DNA from: Chlamydiae bacterium RIFCSPLOWO2_12_FULL_49_12
GTDB lineage: Bacteria; Chlamydiota; Chlamydiia; Chlamydiales; Rhabdochlamydiaceae
Length of the DNA stretch: 58,533 nucleotides
Direction: 5' to 3'
Assembly: GCA_001796315.1 (NCBI GenBank)
Contig: MGME01000039.1
Coordinates: 8,772-67,304 of the forward strand
The notes under the pieces were generated by a model that searched no databases, had not been told where the DNA came from, and saw nothing but the letters and a program-made list of their open reading frames with translations. A program made the position numbers and the translations under genes. Below are positions 34,226-43,714 of this stretch, piece by piece (within the stretch, counting starts at the first letter, position 1; each line of letters opens with the position of its first letter).

Positions 34226-37127
34226 AGAAAAGGGGGAACTCCTCTCGGCTCCCTCCAACACCCTCCTCTCTTGCCAAAGAGAAAAAGAGACGCTCTGGTT
34301 TCTGGAGAAAGGCTCCGTCAATCTCTTTGCAATCGAACTGCAGAACGGCTCTCCCGAAGGGGTCAGGACCTTTCTGTCCCATCTTCTCTCCCCCATTCTT
34401 TTCTTTCCCATTGATGAAAAAGAGACCTTTCCCCTCCTGGAACTCTTCGCTCTCTCGGAGAGCCCCGTGCAACTCTGGAAACTTCCAAAACGCCTCTTGG
34501 AAGAGAGCCTCTTAGCGCAGCCTGCTCTCCAACCTCTCTTCTCTTCTTCCTTAGAGAGCTGGATCCGCCATATGGCACTCTTTGCCGAAAAGCGAGACAA
34601 AGAGAAGCACGACCTCTTTTTAACATCCTCTCAAGAGCTCTCTTGCGAAGAAAACAAAAGCTTCAGCGTAAAAAGAGCGCTCGACACAGATGAAAAAAAA
34701 GAGGTGATCTGGGTCGAAATCCTCCAAGGCCAAGCGGCATTCCAAGACGCTCCCTCCCTGATTTTGGAACCTTTACAGGATCCCTTTCCTCTCACCTATC
34801 ACCTCTGGCTCACCGCTGTTAGCTCCCTTCATTTCAAAACAAGCTCAACCGAAAGCGTGGTCAAAGAGAGAAGATGGCACGCCGCGCTCTCTTACTTCCA
34901 TCACATCCTTTTTGGCTACTATCGCATCCGTGAGGAAAAGAAGAAGGAGAGCCTCCCCGCCCGGCTCGATCGCAAAATTAGAGAGGAGCATCAGACTCTA
35001 AACTCCGTCTTCAAGGGGATGGTCTCTCTTCTCAATCCCGAAAAGGCGGCGCTAGAACATCCTTCGGCCCACCCTCTTTTCCTCTCCTGCCTCCTTCTGG
35101 GAAAATGGATGCATATCGACTTCGTTCTCCCTGAAAATCTCACTAAAGAAAGCGACCTCTTTTTCCAGCTTTCCGAGATTTGCAATGCCTCTCTTTGCCG
35201 CTTTCGCGAGGTGCGCCTTACCCACGGATGGTGGAAGGAGGACTCCGGCCCTTTGCTCGGTTTTTACAAAGAGAATCAACAACCCGTTTGCCTCCGCTGC
35301 AAAAAAAGTGGTTATGAGGTGATAGACCCCTCTTCAAAAGAGAGAAAAGTTCTAACAGAAGAGAGCGCCCGAGAGCTTCTCTCTGCAGCTTACGCCTTTT
35401 ATCGTCCTTTTCCCGCGCATTTAAGAAAAGCCAAAGAGGTCGTCTTCTTTTTCCTCCAAACCCATTTTAAAGACTTAATTCCCATCTTTCTTTACGGAAT
35501 CTTGAGCTCGCTCGCCGCCCTCTTCGTTCCCTTCGCCACCGCTGCGATCTTCGGCCGGGCTATCCCCGATTCCAATCGCTCTCTTCTCCTCCAGCTCTCT
35601 TTGGGATTGCTCCTTTCCGCGTTGAGCACAGCCCTCTTTTTTTACTTAAGGTCTATGGCCTTAGTACGCCTCTCAGGCCATGCCAGCCATGAACTTCAGG
35701 CTTCCCTTTGGGATCGCCTCTTAAAACTCCCCGTCAGTTTCTTTCGCCAATTCACCACAGGAAATCTCGTTCAAAGAGTCACAGCCATTGAACAGATCCG
35801 CCAGATCTTAAGCGATAACGCCTCGCGCGTCATCCTGTCGGGATTCTTTTCTCTCTTCTATGTGATCGCCATGCTTTTCTACTCGCCCGCTCTCACTTTA
35901 ATCGCCCTTGCGATCTTCAGCATCACCTTTGCTCTGACCCTCATCGCTTTTTACAAAAAAGCGATCCTGGAAAAAAAGATTCAGTCTCTGACAAATGAGA
36001 TCAACGGCCTCTTGGTCCAGATCATCTCAGGAGTGGGAAAGCTCCGGGTAGCAGGAGCTGAAAACAACGCCTTTTCGCGTTGGGCGACTCTCTTCACTCG
36101 ACTTAAAAAAAGAGAACTCGGCTCTCAACGCATCTACAACATCATTTTAAACACCATCTCCCTTTTGCCCCTCCTTTCATACGCCGCCCTCTTTGGAGAG
36201 GTGATGTTTTGGAGAGCGTCAGGATCTATGTCGACCGGCTCCTTTTTAGGCTTCAACGCCGCCTTTATGATTCTTACCTTCTCCTTGCTTGACTTAAGCG
36301 ACGCTCTCATGCAAATCGTCCCCGTTCCGGCTCTATGGAACACTCTCCATCCCATTCTGGACACGCCTCAGGAACGAATCAGTGAAAAGATCAAAATCGA
36401 AAAATTGACCGGAGAGATTCGCGTCGATGAGGTCTCATTTTACTACGACAAAGAGGAAGCGCTTGTTATAGACAACCTCTCTTTTTATGTCGACCCCAAA
36501 GAGTTCATTGCCCTGGTCGGCCCTTCGGGAAGCGGGAAATCGACCCTCATCCGCCTGCTGCTGGGTTTTGAACTGCCTGTCCGCGGAACCATCTACTATG
36601 AAGGCCACGATCTCCTCTCTCTTAATCTGCATGAGGTGCGCAAACAGACCGGCGCTGTCCTTCAAACCAGCGGCATCATTGCGGGCACCCTCTATGAAAA
36701 TCTCGTCTGCGGCGGGCTCTACTCTCAAGAAGAGATAGACAGCGCTCTCGCTCTTTCCGGTTTCAGCCAAGATCTGGACGCCTTCCCCATGGGCCTCCAT
36801 ACCTTCATTCCCATGGGGGGAGAGACTCTCTCGGGCGGACAAAAGCAGCGCCTTCTGATCGCGAGGGCCCTTCTTGCAAAACCGCGACTCCTCCTTTTTG
36901 ATGAGGCGACAAGCGCACTTGACAACAAGGTTCAAGACGAGATCAGCAGAAATTTAGAGGCTCTCGACATCACGCGCATCGTCGTCGCCCACCGTCTGAG
37001 CACAATCAAACACGCCGACCGCATCTATGTTTTAGACAAAGGAAAGATCATCCAGACAGGCTCTTTCGAAGAGCTTGCCAAAGCTCCCGGCCTCTTTGCA
37101 CAGATGCTGGCGCGTCAAAGACTTTAA
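34197..37127 (+). CDS. NHLM-type second ABC transporter with long N-terminal domain
   Basis: The 976-residue protein pairs with the C39-ABC protein upstream, overlapping it by 29 bp. Residues about 1-400 form the extra N-terminal region of the NHLM ABC2 type (cyclic-nucleotide-binding-like start, FLEKGSVNLFAI). A six-helix ABC membrane domain spans about 415-690. The ATPase domain has Walker A GPSGSGKST near 771, LSGGQKQR near 877 and LLLFDEATSALD near 898. It has no C39 domain, as expected. The stop codon lies in a TTTAA that is duplicated by insertion of palindromic element III. No precursor gene is recognisable next to it. Confidence 0.9.
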   Translation: MNHPLFQLFKEKGELLSAPSNTLLSCQREKETLWFLEKGSVNLFAIELQNGSPEGVRTFLSHLLSPILFFPIDEKETFPLLELFALSESPVQLWKLPKRLLEESLLAQPALQPLFSSSLESWIRHMALFAEKRDKEKHDLFLTSSQELSCEENKSFSVKRALDTDEKKEVIWVEILQGQAAFQDAPSLILEPLQDPFPLTYHLWLTAVSSLHFKTSSTESVVKERRWHAALSYFHHILFGYYRIREEKKKESLPARLDRKIREEHQTLNSVFKGMVSLLNPEKAALEHPSAHPLFLSCLLLGKWMHIDFVLPENLTKESDLFFQLSEICNASLCRFREVRLTHGWWKEDSGPLLGFYKENQQPVCLRCKKSGYEVIDPSSKERKVLTEESARELLSAAYAFYRPFPAHLRKAKEVVFFFLQTHFKDLIPIFLYGILSSLAALFVPFATAAIFGRAIPDSNRSLLLQLSLGLLLSALSTALFFYLRSMALVRLSGHASHELQASLWDRLLKLPVSFFRQFTTGNLVQRVTAIEQIRQILSDNASRVILSGFFSLFYVIAMLFYSPALTLIALAIFSITFALTLIAFYKKAILEKKIQSLTNEINGLLVQIISGVGKLRVAGAENNAFSRWATLFTRLKKRELGSQRIYNIILNTISLLPLLSYAALFGEVMFWRASGSMSTGSFLGFNAAFMILTFSLLDLSDALMQIVPVPALWNTLHPILDTPQERISEKIKIEKLTGEIRVDEVSFYYDKEEALVIDNLSFYVDPKEFIALVGPSGSGKSTLIRLLLGFELPVRGTIYYEGHDLLSLNLHEVRKQTGAVLQTSGIIAGTLYENLVCGGLYSQEEIDSALALSGFSQDLDAFPMGLHTFIPMGGETLSGGQKQRLLIARALLAKPRLLLFDEATSALDNKVQDEISRNLEALDITRIVVAHRLSTIKHADRIYVLDKGKIIQTGSFEELAKAPGLFAQMLARQRL

Positions 37128-37308
37128 CTCGACATTGCAACTTTTTGGGCCCGAAGGCCTCGAGATATTTGCTCTCGGGGAAGTTATTTAAACCAGGAAG
37201 GGGTTAAAAACCCCTTCCTGGTGTAAAGAATCTCCCAGTTCGACCGTAGGTCGAACGTCCGAAAGCAAATAGACGAGGCAGGCGGGTCCAAAAAGTTGCA
37301 ATGTCGAG
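37128..37308. repeat. 181-bp palindromic element, copy III
   Basis: Same element as copies I and II, flanked by TTTAA on both sides (5-bp direct repeat) and inserted exactly at the stop codon of the ABC gene. Relative to the other copies it has a base change near each end (CTCGACAT versus CTCGACTT, and GTTGCAATG versus GTTGCAAAG) that keeps the arms paired, so both arms changed together. Confidence 0.9.
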
Positions 37309-37309
37309 T

Positions 37310-37618
37310 TTAACTCGACTTGGCCAAAGAGTCATTGTAGTGAAAGAGCTCCTTTAAGAAAGGAAGAGTGCCTCCCATCGCCGCGCACAAGCCCGAGAGG
37401 ACTAATCCGATGCGGATGATGATAAAGGTCTGGTCTGCCAATCTACCGGCAATAAAGGCGCCTTCTGCTGCATAGCCTATGGCATTGCCCAAAACAGCAA
37501 GAGCAATCCCTGCAACAGCAATTGCCAAAGGTTGCATCACATTTTTATGCTTCTCATAAAAATGAGCCGCCTGATTGCTAATTGAATCAACACTCTGTTT
37601 AATTGAATCAAAATTCAT
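37310..37618 (-). CDS. Small membrane protein with two hydrophobic segments
   Basis: The 102-residue protein has a short basic helix, then two hydrophobic segments (about residues 29-55, QPLAIAVAGIALAVLG..., and 68-93, IRIGLVLSGLCAAMGG) joined by a short loop. This bilobed pattern is typical of chlamydial inclusion-membrane (Inc) proteins. AGAGG lies 6 bp before the ATG. The stop is only two bases from palindromic element III. It is not an obvious NHLM precursor: no double-glycine leader site is present. I do not recognise the family. Confidence 0.65.
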   Translation of the reverse strand: MNFDSIKQSVDSISNQAAHFYEKHKNVMQPLAIAVAGIALAVLGNAIGYAAEGAFIAGRLADQTFIIIRIGLVLSGLCAAMGGTLPFLKELFHYNDSLAKSS

Positions 37619-37646
37619 TTTATACCTCTTATTTCTTAAATCGAGT

Positions 37647-37716
37647 TATACCGAAATGACTTCAAAATTTGGTTTTGGGGCGCGCCAAAGCCAAATTTTG
37701 AAGTCATTTCGGTATA
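37647..37716. repeat. 70-bp hairpin element (TATAC family), copy D
   Basis: Perfect 26-bp inverted arms (TATACCGAAATGACTTCAAA...) around an 18-bp centre containing GGGGCGCGCC. It shares ends and centre with copies A-C but lacks their inner arms, so it is a minimal form. It lies upstream of the 37310 gene and of the alaS promoter. Confidence 0.85.
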
Positions 37717-37804
37717 TACACGAGCAAAAAAAAGCATACCCTATCACTTTAAAAACCACAACATGCCATTGATTGCCGTTACCATCCCGAGCTGATGGTC
37801 TCAA

Positions 37805-37833
37805 TTGACTTGGCAAAAGAGAGGTGCTACGAT
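37805..37833 (+). promoter_or_regulatory. Promoter of alaS-mfd
   Basis: TTGACT (37805-37810), a 17-bp spacer and TACGAT (37828-37833) form a near-consensus promoter. The transcript would start near 37840, before the ATG at 37863. Confidence 0.6.
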
Positions 37834-37862
37834 ACCTTGTCGTCAAGGATGGCACGCAAGCT

Positions 37863-40487
37863 ATGCTAACACAAGAGATACGCCGCAATTTTTTAAACTA
37901 TTTCAAAAAAAAGGGACATACGATCGTCCCCTCCTCTCCCGTCGTTCCCCATGAGGATCCTACCCTGCTTTTCACCAACGCGGGAATGAATCAGTTCAAG
38001 GACGTCTTTTTGGGACAGGCCAAGCGCGCCTACAGCCGGGCAGCCTCCTCTCAAAAGTGTCTTCGTGTCGGGGGAAAACACAACGACCTGGACAATGTGG
38101 GACACACCTCGCGCCACATGACTTTTTTCGAGATGCTCGGCAACTTCTCTTTTGGCGATTACTTCAAAGAGGAGGCCATCCGCTTTGCCTTTGAGGTCTC
38201 GACAGAGATTTACCAATTGCCTTTAGAAAAGATCTGGGTCACGGTTTTTGAAGAGGATGACGAGGCGCATCAGCTGTGGCAAAAATGGATCCCCGAAGAG
38301 AGGATCTGCCGTATGGGAGAAAAAGACAACTTTTGGGCCATGGGAGAGACGGGACCCTGCGGCCCCTGCTCTGAGCTCCTCTTCGACCGAGGAGAGAGAT
38401 TCGGGAGCGCTCCTACTCCCAAAGAAGACTCAAAAGGAGAGCGCTTTTTGGAGTTTTGGAATCTTGTCTTCATGCAGTACAACCGCGACAAGACCGGAAA
38501 GATGTCTCCTCTTCCCAAGCCCTGCATCGACACGGGCGCGGGCTTAGAGCGCATTGTCGCCTTGAAGATGGGTGTAGATCTTGTCTTTGAGACGGATATC
38601 TTCCAATTGCTGATTCGACAGATCGAAGCGGTGAGCGGAACAAAATATCAAGGGCAAAATCCCGCTTTTCACGTCATCTCCGACCACTTGCGCGCGCTCG
38701 CCTTTGCGATAGCTGACGGAGCCCAGCCAAGCAATTTAGACCGAGGATACGTCCTGCGTAAACTCTTGCGGCGCGCCGTCCGCTATGCTCGTGGGATTGG
38801 ACTTAACGACCCCTTTTTAGCAAAGCTCCTGCCGACGCTGATTGAAGAGATGGGATCCGACTATCCCGAACTCAAGGCCCAAGAGAGCCGGATTGCCGAG
38901 ATCCTCACGAGTGAAGAGGAGGCTTTCCTGCGCACACTGAAACGCGGCGGCAACATCTTGAGCACTATCATAGACAAAGCCCAAGAGAGCCCATTGAGGC
39001 AGATCGGAGGAGAGGAGGCCTTTAAGCTCAAGGACACCTACGGCTTTCCCTTGGAAGAGATCCTCTTGATCGCCAAGGATGTCGGCCTCGACGTAAACAT
39101 CGAGACGTACCAGATCTTCGAAGAAAAAGCAAAAGAGCTCTCCCGAAAAGCACAGAGAGTACACGTCCAGGAAGCCTCCATCTCTCTCTATCAGGCCTTC
39201 GAAGAAAAAGAAGGCCCTTCGCGCTTTTTAGGTTACGCGCAGACAGAATCTTTTGCGAAGCTATTGGGAATGGTGGCAGATCAGGGCTTCGTCACGGCTC
39301 TTCGGGAGGGAGATGAGGGAATTCTTCTTCTCGATCAGACGCCCTTCTATGCAGAGAAGGGAGGTCAGGTCGGCGATAGGGGCAGAGTGGTTCACGATAG
39401 GGGATCCTTCAGCGTCACCGACACTCAAAATCCCTACGGCGGAGTGATCGCCCACTTAGGAAAAGTCGAAGAGGGCGTCTTCGAAGTCGGCGACACGGTT
39501 CTTGCACAAGTGGATGCAAAGAGGCGGGAGGGGATTTGCAACCACCACACGGCAACCCACCTTCTTCACTGGGCTTTGCAACAGGTGCTCGGCCCCCATA
39601 TCCGCCAGGCGGGTTCTCTTGTCGAAGAGCATCGCCTCCGTTTTGACTTCAACCACCACAAAGCGCTCTCTTTGGAAGAGATCCGCAGGATCGAAGATCT
39701 TGTCAACGAAAAGATCCGGGAAGCGCGGCCTGTCAAGAGTTACGAACTCAGCTATGAAGAGGCCCAAAAAAATGGCGCCATCAAGCAGTTCTTCGGAGAA
39801 AAGTATGGAGACAAAGTGCGTGTCATCGATTTGGACTATTCCAAAGAGCTATGCGGCGGCACGCACGCCGCCTTAGTCGGCAATCTGGGCTATTTTCGGC
39901 TTGTCAAAGAGGGAAGCATCGCTGCAGGCATCCGCCGCATCGAAGCGGTCGCAGCAAAAGACGCCGATCTCTTCGTCCGGGATGAAGAGAGGCTTCTGGG
40001 CGAGCTCGCACATCTTCTTAAAGCCGCGCCCCACCAGCTGCAAGAAAAAGTCTTAAGCCTTCTTGAAGAGAACAAAAGAGCATCCCAAGAGCTCTTAGCC
40101 TTAAAAGCCGCCGCGGTGCAGGATCTCGCCAATTCCCTAAGCGCGAAAATTGAAAGAGTGGGAAGCCTCCCCTTTCTTGCAACAGAGGTCTGTGCCGGCT
40201 TAAACGAACTGATCCCCCTTGCCAACGCCCTCCTCTTTAAGAATCCCTCTCTTGTCCTCCTTATCGCCATCGCTTTCGATGGCCGATGCCACATTCTTGC
40301 GCGCGTCACTCCCGATCTTACTCAAAGAGGGATTAAAGCCTCCGAGATCATCAAAGCAATTGCCCCTCTGATCGGAGGAAAAGGCGGCGGCAAAGAGGAG
40401 TCAGCTCAAGCCGGAGGCACTCTGCCTCAAAAAATCCCCGCTGCCTTAAGCAAAGCAAAAGAGCTGATCGCCGCTTTCGGCCTATGA
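37863..40487 (+). CDS. alaS: Alanyl-tRNA synthetase
   Basis: The 874-residue class II synthetase has the catalytic N-terminal domain (TNAGMNQFKDVF, with motif 2 in KCLRVGGKHNDLDNVG), the editing domain (HHTATHLLHWAL with HxxxH, and CGGTHAALVG) and the C-Ala region ending GGKGGGKEESAQAGG. The ATG at 37863 is chosen because it lies after the promoter and starts like the family; the frame extends to 37824 inside the promoter. It overlaps mfd by 4 bp as ATGA. Confidence 0.98.
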   Translation: MLTQEIRRNFLNYFKKKGHTIVPSSPVVPHEDPTLLFTNAGMNQFKDVFLGQAKRAYSRAASSQKCLRVGGKHNDLDNVGHTSRHMTFFEMLGNFSFGDYFKEEAIRFAFEVSTEIYQLPLEKIWVTVFEEDDEAHQLWQKWIPEERICRMGEKDNFWAMGETGPCGPCSELLFDRGERFGSAPTPKEDSKGERFLEFWNLVFMQYNRDKTGKMSPLPKPCIDTGAGLERIVALKMGVDLVFETDIFQLLIRQIEAVSGTKYQGQNPAFHVISDHLRALAFAIADGAQPSNLDRGYVLRKLLRRAVRYARGIGLNDPFLAKLLPTLIEEMGSDYPELKAQESRIAEILTSEEEAFLRTLKRGGNILSTIIDKAQESPLRQIGGEEAFKLKDTYGFPLEEILLIAKDVGLDVNIETYQIFEEKAKELSRKAQRVHVQEASISLYQAFEEKEGPSRFLGYAQTESFAKLLGMVADQGFVTALREGDEGILLLDQTPFYAEKGGQVGDRGRVVHDRGSFSVTDTQNPYGGVIAHLGKVEEGVFEVGDTVLAQVDAKRREGICNHHTATHLLHWALQQVLGPHIRQAGSLVEEHRLRFDFNHHKALSLEEIRRIEDLVNEKIREARPVKSYELSYEEAQKNGAIKQFFGEKYGDKVRVIDLDYSKELCGGTHAALVGNLGYFRLVKEGSIAAGIRRIEAVAAKDADLFVRDEERLLGELAHLLKAAPHQLQEKVLSLLEENKRASQELLALKAAAVQDLANSLSAKIERVGSLPFLATEVCAGLNELIPLANALLFKNPSLVLLIAIAFDGRCHILARVTPDLTQRGIKASEIIKAIAPLIGGKGGGKEESAQAGGTLPQKIPAALSKAKELIAAFGL

Positions 40488-43400
40488 TTCTCTCCTCCCC
40501 CTCTCTTTTAAAACTGCAGGAGCTCTTAAAACAAGAGTCGGCCATTTTGATCGAAGGCCTCTGGGAATCTCCCAAGGCGGCTCTCTTAGCTCAAATCTTC
40601 AAAACAGCGCAAAAAAACATCCTCTTTATTTCGACAGAGATGAAAGAAGTAAAGATTTTAGAAGATTTAACACTCTTTGGACAATTTCCCATCTTTGAGT
40701 TTCCCTCCTGGGAAACTCTTCCCGAAGAAAAGATCCTTCCCAGCCCCGATATTGTCGGAAAGCGGTTAGAGATTCTTCATCGGCTCTCTATGGCAACAGA
40801 ACCTCACATTCTCTTTTGCCCCCTGCAGGCCGCACTGCAGCCTCTGCCCTCCCTTCACTCCATCCAAGCCTCCTGCTGCACGTGGAGAGTGGGTGACGAG
40901 GTTGCCTTCTCCTCTCTTCCAAAAAAGCTTGCGCATCTTGGATATCGCAAAGAGGTTGTCACGACAGACAAGGGAGAGTTTTCTCTTCGGGGAGGCATTC
41001 TCGATCTCTTTCCCATCAGCTCTAAAGAGCCCTTTCGTTTGGATTTTTTTGGCGACCAAATTGAACGGATTCGCACCTTTGATCCCTCTTCGCAAAAGTC
41101 GACAGGAAGAGTCGCTTCTTTCTTTCTGGAGCCGGCTTCAGAGATCGACCTCCTCAAAAAGGAGAGCGCTCCCGCCACCCTCTTCGATTATCTTAAAGAA
41201 AAGACTCTTATCATCTTTGATGAGCTCCTGGACATAGAAGATCGCTATATCGCTCTAAAAAAATCTCCCTCTCTTCTGACCTTCGAAAGGCTCCTTAAGA
41301 TCACAGCTTTCCTCCAAAAGCTCTTTTGGACAAGCTATCCCATCGAAGAGCTCTCTGAAATCAGCGGAGGAAAAGAGCAGCCCTTAACTTTTTCTCTTCT
41401 CAATCACACTCTCACGGCAAAGCGGTGGCGGCATCCCTTTCTTCACTTAAACGAGCTTTTCACGCCCTTCGACAACCGTGGGGCCGAGAATCCCGATGAA
41501 CTCCTCTTAGGCCTCAAGAGGCGCTTGCAAGATTTCGACATGACCTTTCTCTCTTCAACGGAGTCTGAAGAACGCGCCCTTAAAGAGAGACTCAAAGAGA
41601 GCGCCGTCGTCCTTTCCGAACGCTGCTCCTTCCAAAGAGGCTATCTCTCATCGGGTTTCGGTTTTCTTGACACACCGGCCGTTCTCTTTCCCATGACCGA
41701 GCTGACAAAGCGGTTCAAGACACGGCGCACTCCCTGGAGGGCCGCCTCTCATACTCCCGCTGCCGAATTTCATGAACTTGCTCTCGGAGACCTCGTGGTC
41801 CATTTCCACAACGGCATTGGCAAATACCTGGGGACCGAGGAAAAGATCAACCATCTGAATCTCAAATCCGAGTTTCTAGTCATCGAGTATGCGGAAGGGA
41901 GCAAACTCTTCGTCCCGATCTCGCAATCCTACCTCGTGAGCCGCTACATCGGAGCTAAAGATGAGCTTCCCTCGCTGCATCTCCTCGGCTCAAAAAGATG
42001 GCAGCGCACCAAAGAAAAGAGCCAAAAGGCCCTTGTCGGCTATGCACAGGACCTCTTAAGGCTTCAAGCCTCTAGAGAGCTCCATGGAGGATTTTCCTTT
42101 CCTGAAGAGAGTCTCGATTTTAACCTTTTCGAAGAGGAGTTCCCCTTCGAGGAGACCGAAGATCAAAAAGCGGCCATTCTAAAGATCAAAGAGGAGATGG
42201 CCTCCTCGAGGGCCATGGACCGCCTTGTCTGCGGCGATGTCGGCTACGGAAAGACCGAAGTGGCCATGCGTGCCGCCTTTAAAGCCGTCGTCGACGGAAA
42301 AAAACAGGCCGCCGTCCTTGTTCCCACAACCGTTCTTGCGTTGCAGCACTTCGAGACCTTTTCAGAACGCATGGCAAACTTTCCTGTCGTCATTCGCATG
42401 ATCTCGCGCTTCCGCACTCAAAAAGAGATCCAAGAGACCTTAAAGGGAGTAAAAGAGGGAAGCGTCGATATCCTCATCGGAACAAGCCGCCTCTTAAGCA
42501 AAGATATCGCCTTTAAGGATCTAGGTCTTCTCATTATCGACGAAGAACAGCGCTTCGGCGTGCGCGCAAAGGAGCGCTTGAAGAATTTAAAACTCGGAGT
42601 CGACTGCCTGGCCTTGAGCGCCACGCCCATCCCGCGCACTCTCTACCTCTCTCTCATCGGCGCCAAAGCCATCTCCACCATCAACACGCCCCCTTACGAC
42701 CGCCTTCCCATCAAGACAATCATCGCAGAGCGCAGCGATTCTCTTATCCAGACAGCCCTGCTCCGCGAGCTTGCCCGCGACGGTCAAGCTTTTTTCATCC
42801 ACAACCGCGTCGAATCCATCTACCACGTCAGCAGCGAGATTCAAAGACTCCTTCCCGAAGCCAAGATTCTCACGGCACACGGCCGGATGGCGGCCGAAGA
42901 GATCGACGCCATCTTTCATGCCTTCAAGGCAAAAGAGGCGCAGATCCTCGTCTCCACGACCATCATTGAAAACGGCATCGATATCCCCAACGCCAACACG
43001 ATTCTCATCGATCGCGCGCACCAGTTCGGGCTTGCGGATCTCTACCAGCTCCGCGGGAGGGTTGGGAGATGGAACCGCCCCGCCTATGCCTACTTCCTCC
43101 TCCCTGAAAAGCGCCTTCTTCCGGAGATTGTCAAACGCCGTTTAAACGCTCTTGTCGAAGCGTCGGGCTTTGGCGGAGGCATCAAGATTGCGATGCGCGA
43201 CTTAGAGATTCGCGGCGCTGGAGATATTCTCGGCACCGAGCAGTCGGGACACGTCTCAAGCATTGGCTTCCACCTCTACTGTAAACTCTTAAAGCGCACC
43301 ATCGAAGCTCTCCGTAAAAAGAGCTCTCCCACCTTTACGGAGACCAAGCTCGAAATCTCTTTCGACGCGCGCCTTCCCGAAGAGTACGTCAGCGACGCCT

Positions 43401-43714
43401 CCCTGCGCATGGAGCTCTACCACCGCTTGGGCGAAGCGACCTCCCTCCAGGAGGTCGACGCCCTCTTGGAAGAGATCCGGGACCGCTTTGGCCCCCCTCC
43501 CGACCCCGTCATCTGGCTCACCCGCATGGCGCGGCTGCGCATCCTTGCCAACCAAAGAGGCCTCTCTTTATTGAAAATTGAACCTCGAACTTTAACCCTG
43601 CACACCCAGGGCGGAGAGAAGAGAAGCTGGCCCATGATCCAAAAGCAAGACCCCGCAGCTGTCGAAGAGTACGTGGTAAAGATGCTGGAAACTCTACCTG
43701 TCAGGGAAGTTTAG
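40484..43714 (+). CDS. mfd: Transcription-repair coupling factor
   Basis: The 1076-residue translocase removes RNA polymerase stalled at lesions and recruits UvrA. A UvrB-like N-terminal module is followed by the RNA polymerase-interacting domain (GDLVVHFHNGIGKYLG near residue 435), SF2 motor motifs (GDVGYGKTEVAMRAAF, DEEQRFGV, SATPIPRTL) and the TRCF C-terminal domain. It follows alaS by ATGA overlap, as in Chlamydia (CT748-749), and its end overlaps the convergent amn gene by 14 bp. Confidence 0.97.
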   Translation: MILSSPSLLKLQELLKQESAILIEGLWESPKAALLAQIFKTAQKNILFISTEMKEVKILEDLTLFGQFPIFEFPSWETLPEEKILPSPDIVGKRLEILHRLSMATEPHILFCPLQAALQPLPSLHSIQASCCTWRVGDEVAFSSLPKKLAHLGYRKEVVTTDKGEFSLRGGILDLFPISSKEPFRLDFFGDQIERIRTFDPSSQKSTGRVASFFLEPASEIDLLKKESAPATLFDYLKEKTLIIFDELLDIEDRYIALKKSPSLLTFERLLKITAFLQKLFWTSYPIEELSEISGGKEQPLTFSLLNHTLTAKRWRHPFLHLNELFTPFDNRGAENPDELLLGLKRRLQDFDMTFLSSTESEERALKERLKESAVVLSERCSFQRGYLSSGFGFLDTPAVLFPMTELTKRFKTRRTPWRAASHTPAAEFHELALGDLVVHFHNGIGKYLGTEEKINHLNLKSEFLVIEYAEGSKLFVPISQSYLVSRYIGAKDELPSLHLLGSKRWQRTKEKSQKALVGYAQDLLRLQASRELHGGFSFPEESLDFNLFEEEFPFEETEDQKAAILKIKEEMASSRAMDRLVCGDVGYGKTEVAMRAAFKAVVDGKKQAAVLVPTTVLALQHFETFSERMANFPVVIRMISRFRTQKEIQETLKGVKEGSVDILIGTSRLLSKDIAFKDLGLLIIDEEQRFGVRAKERLKNLKLGVDCLALSATPIPRTLYLSLIGAKAISTINTPPYDRLPIKTIIAERSDSLIQTALLRELARDGQAFFIHNRVESIYHVSSEIQRLLPEAKILTAHGRMAAEEIDAIFHAFKAKEAQILVSTTIIENGIDIPNANTILIDRAHQFGLADLYQLRGRVGRWNRPAYAYFLLPEKRLLPEIVKRRLNALVEASGFGGGIKIAMRDLEIRGAGDILGTEQSGHVSSIGFHLYCKLLKRTIEALRKKSSPTFTETKLEISFDARLPEEYVSDASLRMELYHRLGEATSLQEVDALLEEIRDRFGPPPDPVIWLTRMARLRILANQRGLSLLKIEPRTLTLHTQGGEKRSWPMIQKQDPAAVEEYVVKMLETLPVREV

